Notes: generated by a model from the sequence alone, not told the origin. A stretch of DNA of 64,000 bases from Gordionus sp. m RMFG-2023 (GCF_954871325.1 NC_088776.1:29746508-29810507), one strand, 5' to 3'; shown: positions 45,225-56,227, counted from the stretch's first letter. Translations and numbers: made by a program.

Positions 45225-46146
45225 TAAAAATATATCTTAAATAAAGATTCAAGTTATCTATTACAAATTCAAAAGACAGGGTAAGACATAGAAGGAAATT
45301 ATTTGTTTTTATCTAAGATACAAGTTTTCACAATACTGCCAAACTCTGCTTGTGAATGTTTTAATATCTAAAGATTATTTGGGAATTTACAATAATCAAA
45401 ATGATGAGCTTTTCATATAAAAAAGGGTTATAACTAAATAAAGCACATTGCAAAATTTTAATAACTCAAATGAAAATATAATTTACAAATAAAAAAATAG
45501 AACTCAATTATATTATAAAATACCATACCATCATTTGATGATTTTCCAGCCAAATCAACTGAGAGCTCAGATTCTTTAATAATACATAATTTTTCTAATT
45601 ATAAAAAATTAAGAGAACTTATAAATGATAATTTAGAATTATACCATTATCATTTGATGATTTTATTTTAGCTAACTCATTTGTTTTCCCTGAGTATGTT
45701 GGTTGTATTTCTAATTGCAAGATTCAAATAAAAGATATTATAAAAGTGAATACCATTACCATCGTCATTTGAGGATTTTGTTATTTCTAAATCAAATTAC
45801 ATAAATTTTCTAAATCAATTTAAATATACCTTTATTTAGTAAAAATTTTCTTATATCCATGTGGGAATTAAGTAAAAATTTTAAAAACTATCGAAATTTA
45901 GTTTAACAATTTAAATTTTATTATTAAATTTAAAATATCTAATTAAGCAATAAAAATATATTTACAATATATATTTAATTGTTATTTAATATTTTATTAG
46001 TTCATAAAAATATATTTCATTTTAATATCGTATATATTATTTATTTTATTTCTAAATTGAAACAGTTTTTTAAATAAAATTAAAAAAAAATTTTTTGAGG
46101 GGAGATGGGGGGGGTTTTAACCCCCCCCCCCTTGTCTACGCCACTG
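45225..46146 (-). other. 5' leader of the hAT element with a three-fold repeat
   Basis: Non-matching leader upstream of the zinc-finger region. TACCAT(T)ATCATTTGATGATTTT recurs about every 115 bp (near 45525, 45642 and 45755). On the minus strand each copy reads like KSSND(D/N)G, so it may be three small duplicated exons or simply a repeat. The right end has G9 and C11 tracts before the terminal repeat. Confidence 0.5.
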
Positions 46147-47523
46147 GATATAGTAAACAAATAAGAATACCCGGATGGATATGTGTACCTGCCACACTTT
46201 ATCCTTAATCGACACCAAATATAGTCTTTCTGCAATATCAAACTCAAGAAATCTTAGAAGGATTCACTATGGAGTAATGGGAAAATGTATAAAATTATTA
46301 AATGCATTTGGAAGACCCAAATTTTCTGAAAAGATAAGGGATATAAAAGGTTGTGATCCGCTAAAAGTTCCATGCAACCAGTTTGAATAGCCTATATTAT
46401 AGTATGACTTCCTGTTAAAAGATAAATCACATTTAAATTTATTATTTAAAATAATTGATTGTCGTATTTTTAAAGAATCGGATATTGTTTATATTGAGAA
46501 ATAATGTAAGGTTTTAAGCCATGTGGCAATGCCAGGTGCGTACGCAGCGGGGGGGGGGGGCAGGATGACAAATTCCCCCCCCCCCCCAAAAAAAAAAAAT
46601 CAAAAAATGCAGAGCATTATATTTTTCAAAAATATTATTGTTAATATTTGTTAAAATTTATTTATAATTTTGTTAATATTTATTCCTATCTCATATATAT
46701 ATTTAATTAAATTTATTTATCACATTCATCTACTGTTATTTTATCAATTAATTTCGATTTCATTCCTTGGTGTAATATTTACTTATTATTTTTAAATACT
46801 AGTGTAATATTTATCTAAATTTCTAGTCAAATAATAATTATCTCCTTGTCTAACAGGGAGAAAGAAATTGCATGTCCAACGAGATCGAGTCTCCGCCATC
46901 AAGCAGTAACAGCTTTTATGGAGTTAGAAGAGCCGATTATTAATGCTATTACTGAAATATCATAACGGTTTGAAAAAAATATTTCCTCAGAACCAAGAAA
47001 ATTATTGGATTCAATACTTATTCCAAATTTTTTTTTCTCATTAAAATGTATTATTTAATTATACAACTATTTTATGTAATATTTTTCAAAAACAAGCTCA
47101 TCGTCAAAACATTAATATAGGATCAGTAGAAGAGTATTATAAAACAAATGTCCCATCTTATGATACATTTATAACCCAAATAAATGAATGGTTATTAATT
47201 TATCATGCAGCACTTACCAATCTGCAGAACTCCCACAAAAGCCTTCCCAACCTTTTTCAGATGGTGATAGAAGAAAAATAAATATTTGAAATTTTTATCA
47301 AGTTGTTAAAGTATCTTATGATGCCTTATTAGCTGAATAACTTTGATTAAAAGATTAACTATGGTTGATATACTCCCAAAAAATGCTATGGATGTTTTGC
47401 ATTATTTTAAACACATTTTAGATTATATTCCCACTGTATTAAAATGGTTTGCTTATATATATATAAGCAGCTCTTACCATTAGTAAATTAATGAGATAAC
47501 ATTCACTTTTTTAAGAAGAATAA

Positions 47524-47769
47524 CAGAGCCCTGCAGAGGTACCATTTGCAGGGCACGGATCGGATTTTTTTTCCAAAATTTTCGACTCGGCCCGGGTTTT
47601 TTTTTAAAAAATTGTCAGGCCCGGTCCGGCTTTTTTGTATTCAGGCCCAGCCCGAATTCTAAAATAAATTATTTATTCGATTTCAAATATTTGGTTTTAA
47701 AATATATAGCCCGTTGGGCCCAGCTCAGGTATTTAAAATAATGAAAATATGGTGGCCTGTAAGTCTCTG
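47524..47769. mobile_element. CAGAGACCT-family MITE nested in hAT
   Basis: The ends are CAGAGCCCTGCAGAGG and, inverted, CAGAGACTTACAGGCC. The flanks AAGAATAA and AAAAACAT agree at five of eight. The interior alternates GCACGGATCGG, CTCGGCCCGGG, CAGGCCCGGTCCGG and GGCCCAGCCCG with poly(A/T). It is 246 bp and non-coding. Confidence 0.62.
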
Positions 47770-47995
47770 AAAAACATACCTATAAAGAAAAACTTCTGAA
47801 AGTAGATTTAATGGTTTGGATCTTTTGAATATTCATAGGCATTTAACCCTAAGAAAGGATGAGATAATTGAAAAATTAGCTCAAAATATACAAAATACCA
47901 TTATTCCTAAGAAATTTTTTGTGTATTAATTTATATTTCCAACATTTAAATTTTTTATACCTTACATATAAATTTTAAAGGCTCAAAAATTTAAA

Positions 47996-48118
47996 TTCCT
48001 ATATTGGGTTATTTAAGTGATTCATATGGTTGTTATATTCACGTTATATTTTATAATTCCTATTTTGGGTTATTTAAGTGATTCATATGGTTGTTATATT
48101 CACGTTATATTTTATAAT
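47996..48118 (+). repeat. 61-bp tandem duplication
   Basis: TTCCTATATTGGGTTATTTA and the following 41 bases are repeated immediately (from 48057) with one or two differences. It lies in the non-coding 3' part of the hAT element and accounts for the repetitive frame at 48017-48298. Confidence 0.85.
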
Positions 48119-48880
48119 TCACATTTTAATAGTTTTTCAATGCCGCCAGTTATATCCGTTTTATATTTTTTAATTCACATTTATTTCATAGTTTTTTATA
48201 TACCGGTTTATATATTTTCTATAATTCACATTAATTTAAAATTGTGTATTAGAAAAGTTATTAGTCCTGATAAATTTATGCTCAATGATATTTCTTAAAA
48301 ATTTTATTATCACCCCCCTCCCCCCCCCCCCCAGACCTAATTCCTGCGTACGCGCCTGGGCAATGCATTAAACAAACTACAAGGAAGGGTAGTACATTTT
48401 AAGGAGAATTAGTGTCCATACTATTTGCGGTTAAAAGGGACTCAGGTAAACTTAAAAATAAAAGTTTGCAATATGTCTACCTTTATTAAAATGAGGAAAT
48501 GGGAACATTTTTTCCTATGATGATTGTAATGGCATCCATATTTTAGGAACTTATTGATTGAATCTGAGATAAAAAAAATACTTTCTAAATATATTATTAA
48601 AAGAAGCCTAAAATGTATTACCAGTAGTATATAATAAAATCAAATATAACACCAATATTTAACAATTAATAAAGAAAATAATGATTATTTTCTCAAACAA
48701 ATGTTGCTGAGTTTAATAACATTGAGCTGGAGGTATTAAATTATATTGAAGACCGTCAAAATATATTAGAAATGCTTAATTATTATACTTCCATCAAGGA
48801 AATATTTTTAAAATATATTACTGCAAAACCTTCATCATCTCCAGTAATGATTTAATTTAATAAATTTTAATCACTCTATT

Positions 48881-50514
48881 ACAAATTTATTTCAACTCCC
48901 ATTAAAAATACTAGTCTCCCTCCCCTATCTATGCTATTTGGGCTAAAACTAATATTAAAATGCCTAATTATTATAGTAAACTCATCATTAAATATTTTAT
49001 TAATTATTGTAAATATTCATTCCTATTATATGCCTATATATTCACCAATAAATAATAAAATTATATTTTATATCTTTTATTTAAGATACTCTAATTTAAA
49101 AAAAGACACAAATATTTTTTTACCTTGTATATTTTTGATATTTTGAATAAGATAGCAGTATCTCTATCTAGCTTCTATTTTTTTTATAAAGATTCTGTAT
49201 CTGTATCTTATTTAATAAATATTTTAAATTTTCACTTATTTTTTTAAAAAAATTCTTTTTTCTAAAAATTTAAAATTATAGTCTTTATTTTGAAAGTGAT
49301 TAACTTTTACTAGTTTTTCTTTGAAATTCTTCTCTATAGTGGTATATTGTATACATATTTTGGAGAGAGCTACTGAGGGATGCGAGAGAGAATTTTTTTA
49401 TTAGTTTAAAAGGATATTCACTAGAACAGGCAAATTTACAATGTGGAGAGAAATCAGACCCATCTTCGTTAGATGCCTGAGTAATTCAGATTTAAAAAAT
49501 AAATTGGTATATAAATCTTTTTACCTTAATATTACATACTGACAGCTAAGATCTTCCAAGCCTCAAAATTTATAATTTCCACCAAATTATTTTTATACTT
49601 TCCATTTTGATTAATTTGAAAAATATAAATTAATATCATACTTATACTTTTTCTTTTCGTAAAAATTTTACAAGTTTATAAAGTTTAAACCAAATTTATT
49701 AAATTTCATTTATATTTATTTCTATTATTTTAAAAAAAATAATAAATCTTTGTAATTTCGAAAAAATAACTTAGACCACTATTTTATTAAAAGTAGGAAA
49801 TGTTTCTTTTTCATTAAAGTTAATAAATTTATTTATTTATATTTTTTATATTTAGGATACAACCTAATCTTAAGTTATAGATATAAATATATTTCCAGTT
49901 AAATTTAGTAAAGTAATTTTTATATTAGAAAATCATGATTATGAATTTGGTTAGCATATTTTCAATTATTATATATCAGAGACTGTAAAATTTTATTTTT
50001 GAAAAAATCCGGGTCTTGTCTGAATTTTTTTTTTATATACTCAGGTTGGGCATAGTATTTTAAATCGCCACTAAATATAAAAACATTAAAAATGAATAAA
50101 AATATATTTAAAATGACTGTATCATAGAAAAATATATCACAATTCAATTCCCATATTTCCATTTCATATCGATCGTTAGAAAATATTTAACTAGCTTATA
50201 GAATAAAAGTAAAATATTTTATAAATTATTCAAATAATTATAATTATTATAAGTTGAAATTATAGATTTTATAACTACATCTAGAATTGGGCAGTCATGC
50301 TAATATTTCTATAAAATACTTGCAATATTTTTGTAATTATATTTATTTGAATGTTTTAAAAAATATTTACACATTATTTGGTATAAAAAACGATTAGAAT
50401 AGTTAAAAATCATATTTATAAATCTTTTAGCTCTTTAAAAAACATTTACCCATATTACTATTATCCCCACCCTATAACTTGACTATTTTTTAAACATGTT
50501 TTACATTAATAAAT
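48881..50514. other. A+T-rich stretch; one MITE fragment
   Basis: 49978-50060 begins CAGAGACTGTAAAATTTT and holds CCGGGTCTTG and CAGGTTGGGC, matching one arm of the CAGAGACCT MITEs; no right end was found. A patch at 49360-49490 (GAGAGAGCTACTGAGGG) has a short open frame without known similarity. Nothing else was seen. Confidence 0.4.
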
Positions 50515-50702
50515 ATATGTTAGCGCCAATGTGTTTTTTCCCGTATTGTGTTATTTTTTTTAACTTTAAATCATTTTTTGAGCGCGTTTTTTCAAATTTA
50601 TAAATCTGATTTTACCAGAAATATATCATCATGTTTGGAAAACTTTGCAGACAATTTTGCTATTATCTTTTGTACTTACTATAGTTTATGTTAGTTTTTT
50701 AA

Positions 50703-51345
50703 TAGATCTAATATATATAATCTCCATAATCACATGATGATCGTTTTCGTATGTACGGAATGTATTTAAAAATACTATATAGTGTAATGTTAATTTTTTT
50801 TTTTAAATTTTTTAATGAGCCCCCCTCAACTTTTTATTTTACGATAATTTTTCATATATATTTTATTTAAATTAACAATCATTTTTTATTTTTTAAATTT
50901 TGCCGTTAATTTTTATTTAATATTGGATAAGAAAATTTTTAAATTATGGTAAATAATAATTTACTGTCCAATTGTAATCTACTTACTAATATAGTTTGTA
51001 AAGCAAAGACATTTATTACAGAGACCTGTAGGTAAAATTTTGCACATATTGGAATTATAAGAAAATATTCAAATTGTGGTAAACATTTTGCTGTTAAATT
51101 ATTTTATTGTAATATTTACCAACTTAGTTGGTAATACAGAGACCTGTAGGTAAAATTTTGCACATATTGGAATTATCTAATATATATAATCTCCATAATC
51201 ATAACACGATCGTTTTCGTATCTCGCTAATGTATTTTAAATTTAAGGAGACTATATAGTGTAATGTTAATTTTTTGCTCTCTACGAGAATCGAACTCGAG
51301 CCTCCCGTTTCAAAGGCATATGCTTCACCGCATGCACCAACTTGA
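50703..51345 (-). repeat. SINE-like repeat with tRNA-related head
   Basis: 51276-51341 on the minus strand resembles a tRNA: D-arm-like TGCATGCGGTGAAGCATATG, anticodon-loop-like CCTTTGAAACGGG, and a T-arm CGAGTTCGATTCTCG with a canonical TTCGATT loop (pol III B box). The acceptor stem does not pair, so it is not a working tRNA. The body that follows (51180-51275) recurs without the head at 50703-50800 (AATATATATAATCTCCATAA, ATCGTTTTCGTAT, CTATATAGTGTAATGTTAAT). A further block, GAGACCTGTAGGTAAAATTT, occurs at 51020 and 51140. A tRNA-derived SINE, or a tRNA pseudogene captured in a repeat. Confidence 0.55.
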
Positions 51346-51379
51346 ATATAAATAAATTTAAAATATTAATTATATATAT

Positions 51380-51810
51380 GTTAAGGGTATTTATTTAGTT
51401 TGTGTGTATGGTATTAAAATATACTTTATTAATAAATTTTATATAAATAGTAAAATTTAAGAGTAAAAGAGGTAAAATTGTTCAGTGTATACTGTGGAGC
51501 ATGTATTAGAAATATCAAAATTTAAAAATGTGATGGAAATCATATTGAATAAAATTTAAAATAGAGGTGCTATAAGATTTTTGAATTTTATATGGGTTAT
51601 AGATTGGTCTGAAATTTTTTTTGCAGACATAGCCAGAACTGATCAAAAAACCATGTGTTGAAGGATAATTATTTAGTTTGTGTGTATGGTATTAAATATA
51701 CTTTAATAATAAATTTTATATAAATATTAAAATTTAAGAGTAAAAGAGGTAAAATTGTTGCAATGTATACTGTGAGCATGTATCGGAAATATCAAAATTT
51801 AAAATGGTTT
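51380..51810 (+). repeat. direct repeat pair, ~270 bp apart
   Basis: TTATTTAGTTTGTGTGTATG and about 120 following bases at 51390-51530 recur at 51668-51805 with a few differences (GGTAAAATTGTTCAGTGTAT against GGTAAAATTGTTGCAATGTA). Confidence 0.75.
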
Positions 51811-51949
51811 GTTTAAAATTTAAATTAGGATGAACATATTTTCAGAATGGTACTTTAATATGTATTCATGAATTTCATATAAATAGCTGGAGCTCAAATT
51901 TACCCTTCATATTATAATTTTGAAATTAGACAGATTTAATTCTTATAAG

Positions 51950-52960
51950 CCCCTTACATCAGACCTATTTTTCTGGATCAAATAAATTATTTGGGTTTTC
52001 CTGGGCTTGGGAAATATTTTTCACCATTAATATGGACTTGGACATAGCTTGAGAAACATTTTTCATAATTATTATAGTCTAAGATTCCTGTAAATTTTTT
52101 AATTTTAAATATGGGCTAGAAATTGGCCTGAAAATTTCTTTTAAAGACATGGCAAGGCCTGATCAAAAACCAAGGCCCATGCAACTTTCATATTCTGATT
52201 GTATTAAATGCATTGTGACTTTTTATATATTTTTTCAGTCCTCAACTATCAAAATTATTATGGTCTTTTGCGGGTTTGAGAAAACTAAGTGCGAGGACCT
52301 GGCTTGGGAATTTTTTTAATATTAGACATAGGTGTAATATTTAACACAGAATATTTAAATGGCCCTCAGGTAAAATCTAATTTAAATATATTTTTATTCA
52401 AAAAAATAGTATTCACTCTTAGTCTTAATGGGTTGACCTTGATTGGAGTGAGCTGAGTTGAAATAGACTAAAAAATAGATATGGTTTTTAGAGATACCTA
52501 TCTCCAGGCTTGGAAAATTACTATCGGTTGGCCAGGTTTGAGAAAATTTTTTTATAAAATTATTATGGGTTGGGCTGGGCTTGGAAAATATTTTTAAAAT
52601 ATATTGGGCTGGGCTTAGGGAAAATTTTTCAAAATTATTATGAGCTTGGACGCTTGAGAATTTTTTTATTATTAATTATAGATCAGACATTGGCCCAAAA
52701 CAAATTTTTTTGCAGGCCTGGGCTTGACCTGATCAAAAAACCAAGGCCCATAAAAATCTGAATTTTGATTGTATTTTTAAATTCATTATGACTATTTAAA
52801 TATTTTATTTCAGTTCTCAACTACCAAAATTATTATGATCTTTCATTGGGCTTGGAAGAATTTTCATAATTAATATGTCTTTGGACTTTGCCTGAAATTT
52901 TTTTAAATATTAAATATTAGTTATAAGTATTCAGTAATATTGAACAAATAATATTGGTAT
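51950..52960 (+). repeat. diverged direct duplication of a GGGCTTGG-rich repeat
   Basis: The order CTTGGGAAATATTTTTCA, GGCCTGATCAAAAACCAAGG, TTCTGATTGTATTAAATGCA and CCTCAACTATCAAAATTATT at 51990-52270 recurs about 565-590 bp later (for example CCTGATCAAAAAACCAAGGC at 52730). GC-rich blocks alternate with poly(A/T) as in the MITEs above, suggesting relation to that family. Non-coding. Confidence 0.6.
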
Positions 52961-53775
52961 TATCGAGTAAATGCTTTAAATTTATTTTTACTCAAGCCAT
53001 AGCACTTAGTTTTAATGGATTATACCTGGCCTGAAGGGATGAGGGGGTAAGAAGAATAAAAATTGGATATTATTTTCAAATAACAGGTAACATGCATAAA
53101 AGTAAGAAGAAAATTTTCATTCCCCGTCATTTTTGACGGGCTATTTACTAGTGTTTTATATAGATTATAAATGACTCAAAGGTTAACGGCATAATTGTTT
53201 ACAGTTCACAGCTGGAATGTCTTTCCGGTAAAAATAAATTTTTAATTTAAAAAAACACGCTCAAAAAATGATTTAAAGTTGAAAAAATAACAATTGCTGA
53301 AAAAATTTATTGACGCTAACCTATATTGATTTGATTTAGGAATATATAATAAAAAACATATTTGAATAGTTTTTAAAATCGTTATGTGAAATCGTTATAA
53401 AAATTATTTTTTAATATTTTCAATTAGATTCGTATCTTTTTATAATATTTTCTTTTAGCATAAATGCGAAGAAAATATTTATTAAACATTTTTTTTAAAA
53501 ATTACTTATAATCTAGCCTATTAGACTAACTAAATGCTTATTTATTTTTCAAATTACCAATTTAGGTTACTCCTGTTAATTTTAATAAGTTAAAAGTATT
53601 AATACTTCTACAAATCAAATATATGATTCAATGATTGATGAGCATTTAATATTTTTTTCACCAATTAATTGGCCATTTTCATAGATTAGTTATCTAGGAT
53701 TTACCCCAATATTTTTTTAATGAATTCTAAAGCTATTGTCTAAATATATTTTTGGAAAAATGTTTACCTCTATCT

Positions 53776-54905
53776 AGAGATGTAAAGTAGATAAATTTCC
53801 CGGGAAATAATGGGAAAATTCCTAGGAAATTTCCCCAATTTTTCTGTAATATAAATATTATTGCAAAAATTATTTTATTTCAAAAATTATGATTTATAAT
53901 TTAATTTGTTATATCATAAATTTTAAAAAATTTTTATTTTCCTCGAAAGTCTTTAATTGAATGCTTTGGATGTGCCACACATGGCTTGAATATGCTTATA
54001 AAGGATCTGATGCCAAATACGTTTTATGAAAAGATCATCAAAAAAAACCAAACAAATAATTAAATATATAAAATTTAATGGTATTCTATTGGCAACTTTT
54101 AAAGAAATTGATGGAAATAAATCTTAAAAATTCCAAGTCGACAAATATGGAGAGGTTTCGTTATAATGTTGCAAAGTGTTTTTAAAAATAAGGAAGTTTT
54201 GCTAGAAATTACAATATCAAGTTTATTTATAGACAAACAAAGAAAGCATATTATATTCTGTAATGACTTTTTTGGAATTTATTTATAACAAAGTCATAAT
54301 TGTAGAATCGGATAATAAATGAAAGAAATTTTGTTGCCGAGAATATCATTAAGCAACAAATCTTCTGGATCCTAGATATTATGGTGCGAAATTAACAGAC
54401 CGCGAATTAGCAGTAATTTTAAATTTAATAAATATTATTTCAGGCCAAATTAATTGCGATATTGGGAAAATTATGGGTAATTTAGCAGAATTTAGCAGAA
54501 TATAGTTCAAATAAAGGTTTCTATAAAGGAGCTGACATATGGGAGAGATTAATCTATACCAAACCACACATATAGTGGAAAGGGTTATGTACAAATTCAT
54601 CCCTTTGTCAAGTGGCAGTAAGATGTTTTTCGATACCACTTTCAAGTGCCTCGTCAGGAAGAGTTTGATAAAATTCATTCAAAGACGAGAAATAGAATAA
54701 AGAATGTAAGAGTTGAAAAATTAATATCAATCACGCATAACAAGGATCACACAAATACATCATATTCGGGATATCATCATAAGAGTTCAGATTCCGATTT
54801 ATCAGTATAAAGTGATAATGATGTTATTTCAATTACATTCCATGAAGATGTTGATGCTATTTCATTATCACTCCATGAATTTTATAATACATGCTTCTTG
54901 TAATT
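53776..54905 (+). pseudogene. decayed hAT transposase (C-terminal half) with possible left end
   Basis: 53776 begins TAGAGATGTAAAGTAG followed by GGGAAATTTCC-type repeats, like hAT ends. Plus-strand relics: ECFGCATHGLNMLIKDLM (53963-54010; C-A-x-H-x-L-N-x-L is the hAT segment after the second aspartate), FNGILLATFKEI (about 54078), NLLDPRYYGAKLTDRELAVI (about 54360-54418), and CQVAVRCFSIPLSSASSGRV (54607-54665) followed in another frame by an S-K-T-R-N-R-I-K-N-V-R-V-E-K-L-I-like stretch, the dimerisation domain. It has several stops and shifts. This is a third hAT lineage in the window. No right end was found. Confidence 0.68.
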
Positions 54906-55206
54906 AATAAAGTTACTCAAAAAAAATTGTCTTTATTGTTTAATTATTTTATTTTCCCTTTCCCCAAATTTAATAAAGTTAAAAATTTAATATTATCCAA
55001 ATTCATAAAGAGTGAGACCTGTTGAAATAGTTTTCCTATAATATATAATTCATTTTCACTATTTACCCATTAATTTATTAAACCCACATCTAACTTCAAA
55101 TTCTCAAAACATAATGCTATTTGGGCTAACGATTTAAAAAGTATGCCATTAAAATATTTATTATTCCTTTATGTTTTAAATTTGGTTACAGTTTATCCAT
55201 ATTTCC

Positions 55207-55318
55207 CACTAATCGCGATCGCTTCCCAATTACTAAGCCCTGTAAGGCGATATACCAATGAGTCTTGATCTCTGTGAAACAGAGTGAGAAGGCAAGCGAA
55301 TCGCCGCGATTGAGGGGT
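55207..55318. repeat. GC-rich 112-bp fold-back island
   Basis: CTAATCGCGATCGCTTCCC on the left pairs imperfectly with GGCAAGCGAATCGCCGCGATTGAGG on the right. Between them lies a second hairpin, CTCTGTGAAACAGAG. The composition is far less A+T-rich than the surroundings. It is either a tiny MITE or a structured non-coding RNA; no known RNA family was recognised. Confidence 0.5.
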
Positions 55319-55527
55319 TTAAATTAATAATATGGGAAGATAATTTTTTAAAATAATAATAGACATAGAAACAAAATACATTTCTATAAAAATCGTCTTG
55401 ACTAAGTAAGCTGACTAAGCTGACTATTGAGACTTATTTAGTCAACTAAAAACAATGCTTGAGTCGCAGATAAGTCATTGGCTTGGCCATTTAACAACTT
55501 TAAGAATATATACTTGTCCTCAAATTA

Positions 55528-56045
55528 ATGGGACTTTTCCCGGGATCTGAGCACAGGGTTCGTGCCCCTGGTAAAATCAGGGTTAATACTAGGGGAGGTA
55601 AATTCTCTAGTGTGCTCAGTTTGTGTTCAGGTATTTTACAGGGTTTGCTCAAATTTTGTGCTCTGATTGGTTCAGGGTTTGTCCTTCTGGTTCGTGCTAT
55701 GGGTTCGCATATAGGTTTGTTTCTAGGGGGTTGCTCAAATTTTATGCTCGGATTTGCTCAGGTTTTATACTCGGATTTTGTTCAAATTCAGTGCTCGGGT
55801 GTGCTGAGGGTTTGTTCCCAGGGTTTTGCTCCGAGTTCTTGTTTCGTTTCGTACTCAGGGTTTGTACTTATTATTTGCTCAAATTTTGTGCTAAGGTTTG
55901 CTTGGACTTGAGCTCTTGAGGTTGTGTTGGGGGTTTGCTAAAATTTTATTCTTAGGTTTGCTCATGGTTTGTGATCTAAGTTAGTGCCAGGGGTTCGTGC
56001 TCAGCAGGCCTGAGCACCAAATTTGGTCGTAATTTTACGACCAAG
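55528..56045 (+). repeat. degenerate minisatellite of GTGCTCAGGGTTTG units
   Basis: Variants of TTTGTGCTCAGGGTTTGCTC and AAATTTTGTGCTC repeat every 20-27 bp for about 480 bp. The array is much richer in G+C than its neighbourhood and strongly G/T-biased on the plus strand. It ends with CAGGCCTGAGCACCAAATTT and a palindrome GGTCGTAATTTTACGACC. The two long plus frames across it (55528-55911 and 55623-55919) are translations of the repeat, not genes. Confidence 0.75.
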
Positions 56046-56227
56046 CAAACTTATAGTATTGTTCTTTCGTAGGTTTTTATGATTTTTCAAGCACTTTTTT
56101 AAATAGAAGAATAAATTTCTGTGATTATATCGAAATAAAAAATTAAGGAGGGAGATTTAAACAATTTAAATGAAATGTCACTAGTAGTAACATGATAGAT
56201 GACAAATTTATATTTTTCTAATGGGTG

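Larger units (their letters stand above)
38106..46146 (-). mobile_element. TTF/DUF4371-type hAT element carrying a gypsy insertion
   Basis: The terminal repeats are CAGTGGCGTAGTCAGG and, inverted, CAGTGGCGTAGACAAGG. The flanks AATATAGT (38098-38105) and GATATAGT (46147-46154) agree at seven of eight. Homopolymer G/C tracts lie just inside both ends. Without the 3994-bp gypsy insertion and its 5-bp duplication the element is about 4.04 kb, a normal size for an autonomous hAT. The transposase gene lies on the minus strand (38822-41220). It sits in the old hAT relic between the DNASN and CHTL segments. Confidence 0.88.
46533..48358 (+). mobile_element. decayed TTF/DUF4371-type hAT element in the old hAT relic
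   Basis: A perfect 8-bp target duplication GGCAATGC flanks it (46525-46532 and 48359-48366). The ends are CAGGTGCGTACGCAGC and, inverted, CAGGCGCGTACGCAGG, with G and C homopolymer tracts inside. Plus-strand coding relics: C-P-T-R-S-S-L-R-H-Q-A then FMELEEPIINAITEIS (46876-46965), NINIGSVEEYYKTNVPSYDT (47110-47170), YIPTVLKWF-like bases near 47430, and LNIHRHLT-like bases at 47830-47850. These belong to the C-terminal half of the same lineage as the elements at 19235 and 20348. It contains a nested MITE (47524-47769) and a 61-bp tandem duplication. Multiple stops and shifts. Confidence 0.88.
36485..48880 (+). mobile_element. old ZBED-type hAT gene split by at least four insertions
   Basis: Surviving plus-strand pieces, in transposase order: VDSYKKDFKEVFSEENRG and ILKARAYICT (36510-36628); TADILSTKICHFLGIKAHW (37440-37500), which holds the first catalytic aspartate region; DKLIATVKDNASNFIKSF (about 37645-37700) with the second (D-N-A-S-N); DFEDVLLEFNEINYV (about 38012-38060); MCTCHTLSLIDTKYSLSAIS and LLNAFGRPKFSEKIRDIKG (46181-46355); NALNKLQGRVVHF (48360-48400); EVLNYIEDRQNILEMLNYYT, SIKEIFLKYITAKPSSSP (48738-48855). 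This is the normal order of a BED/ZBED hAT transposase. Insertions 36629-37432, 37701-about 37990, 38106-46146 and 46533-48358 lie between pieces. The pieces also carry stops and shifts. The outer ends were not identified, so borders are those of the coding relic. Confidence 0.78.
50515..53335. repeat. region enclosed by a ~170-bp inverted repeat
   Basis: 50515-50685 (TATGTTAGCG...TTTAACTTTAAATCATTTTT, TGAGCGCGTTTTTTCAAATT) matches the reverse complement of about 53165-53335 (TATAGGTTAGCG...TTCAACTTTAAATCATTTTT, TGAGCGTGTTTTTTTAAATT). Between the arms lie a SINE-like unit and two sets of direct repeats. It could be a large decayed transposon with long inverted ends or two opposed copies of a smaller repeat. 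No coding part. Confidence 0.6.

Noticed and set aside
36485-48880. Polinton-like or other large virus-like element explaining the 12-kb span
   Set aside because: No capsid, polymerase B or packaging ATPase similarity; the span is accounted for by nested hAT, MITE and gypsy elements.
51276-51341. Functional tRNA gene
   Set aside because: The T-arm is good, but the acceptor stem does not pair and the anticodon stem has mismatches; a SINE head or pseudogene fits better.
55528-55919. Two long plus-strand frames (127 and 98 codons)
   Set aside because: They translate a degenerate minisatellite in two frames; amino-acid repeats mirror the DNA units.
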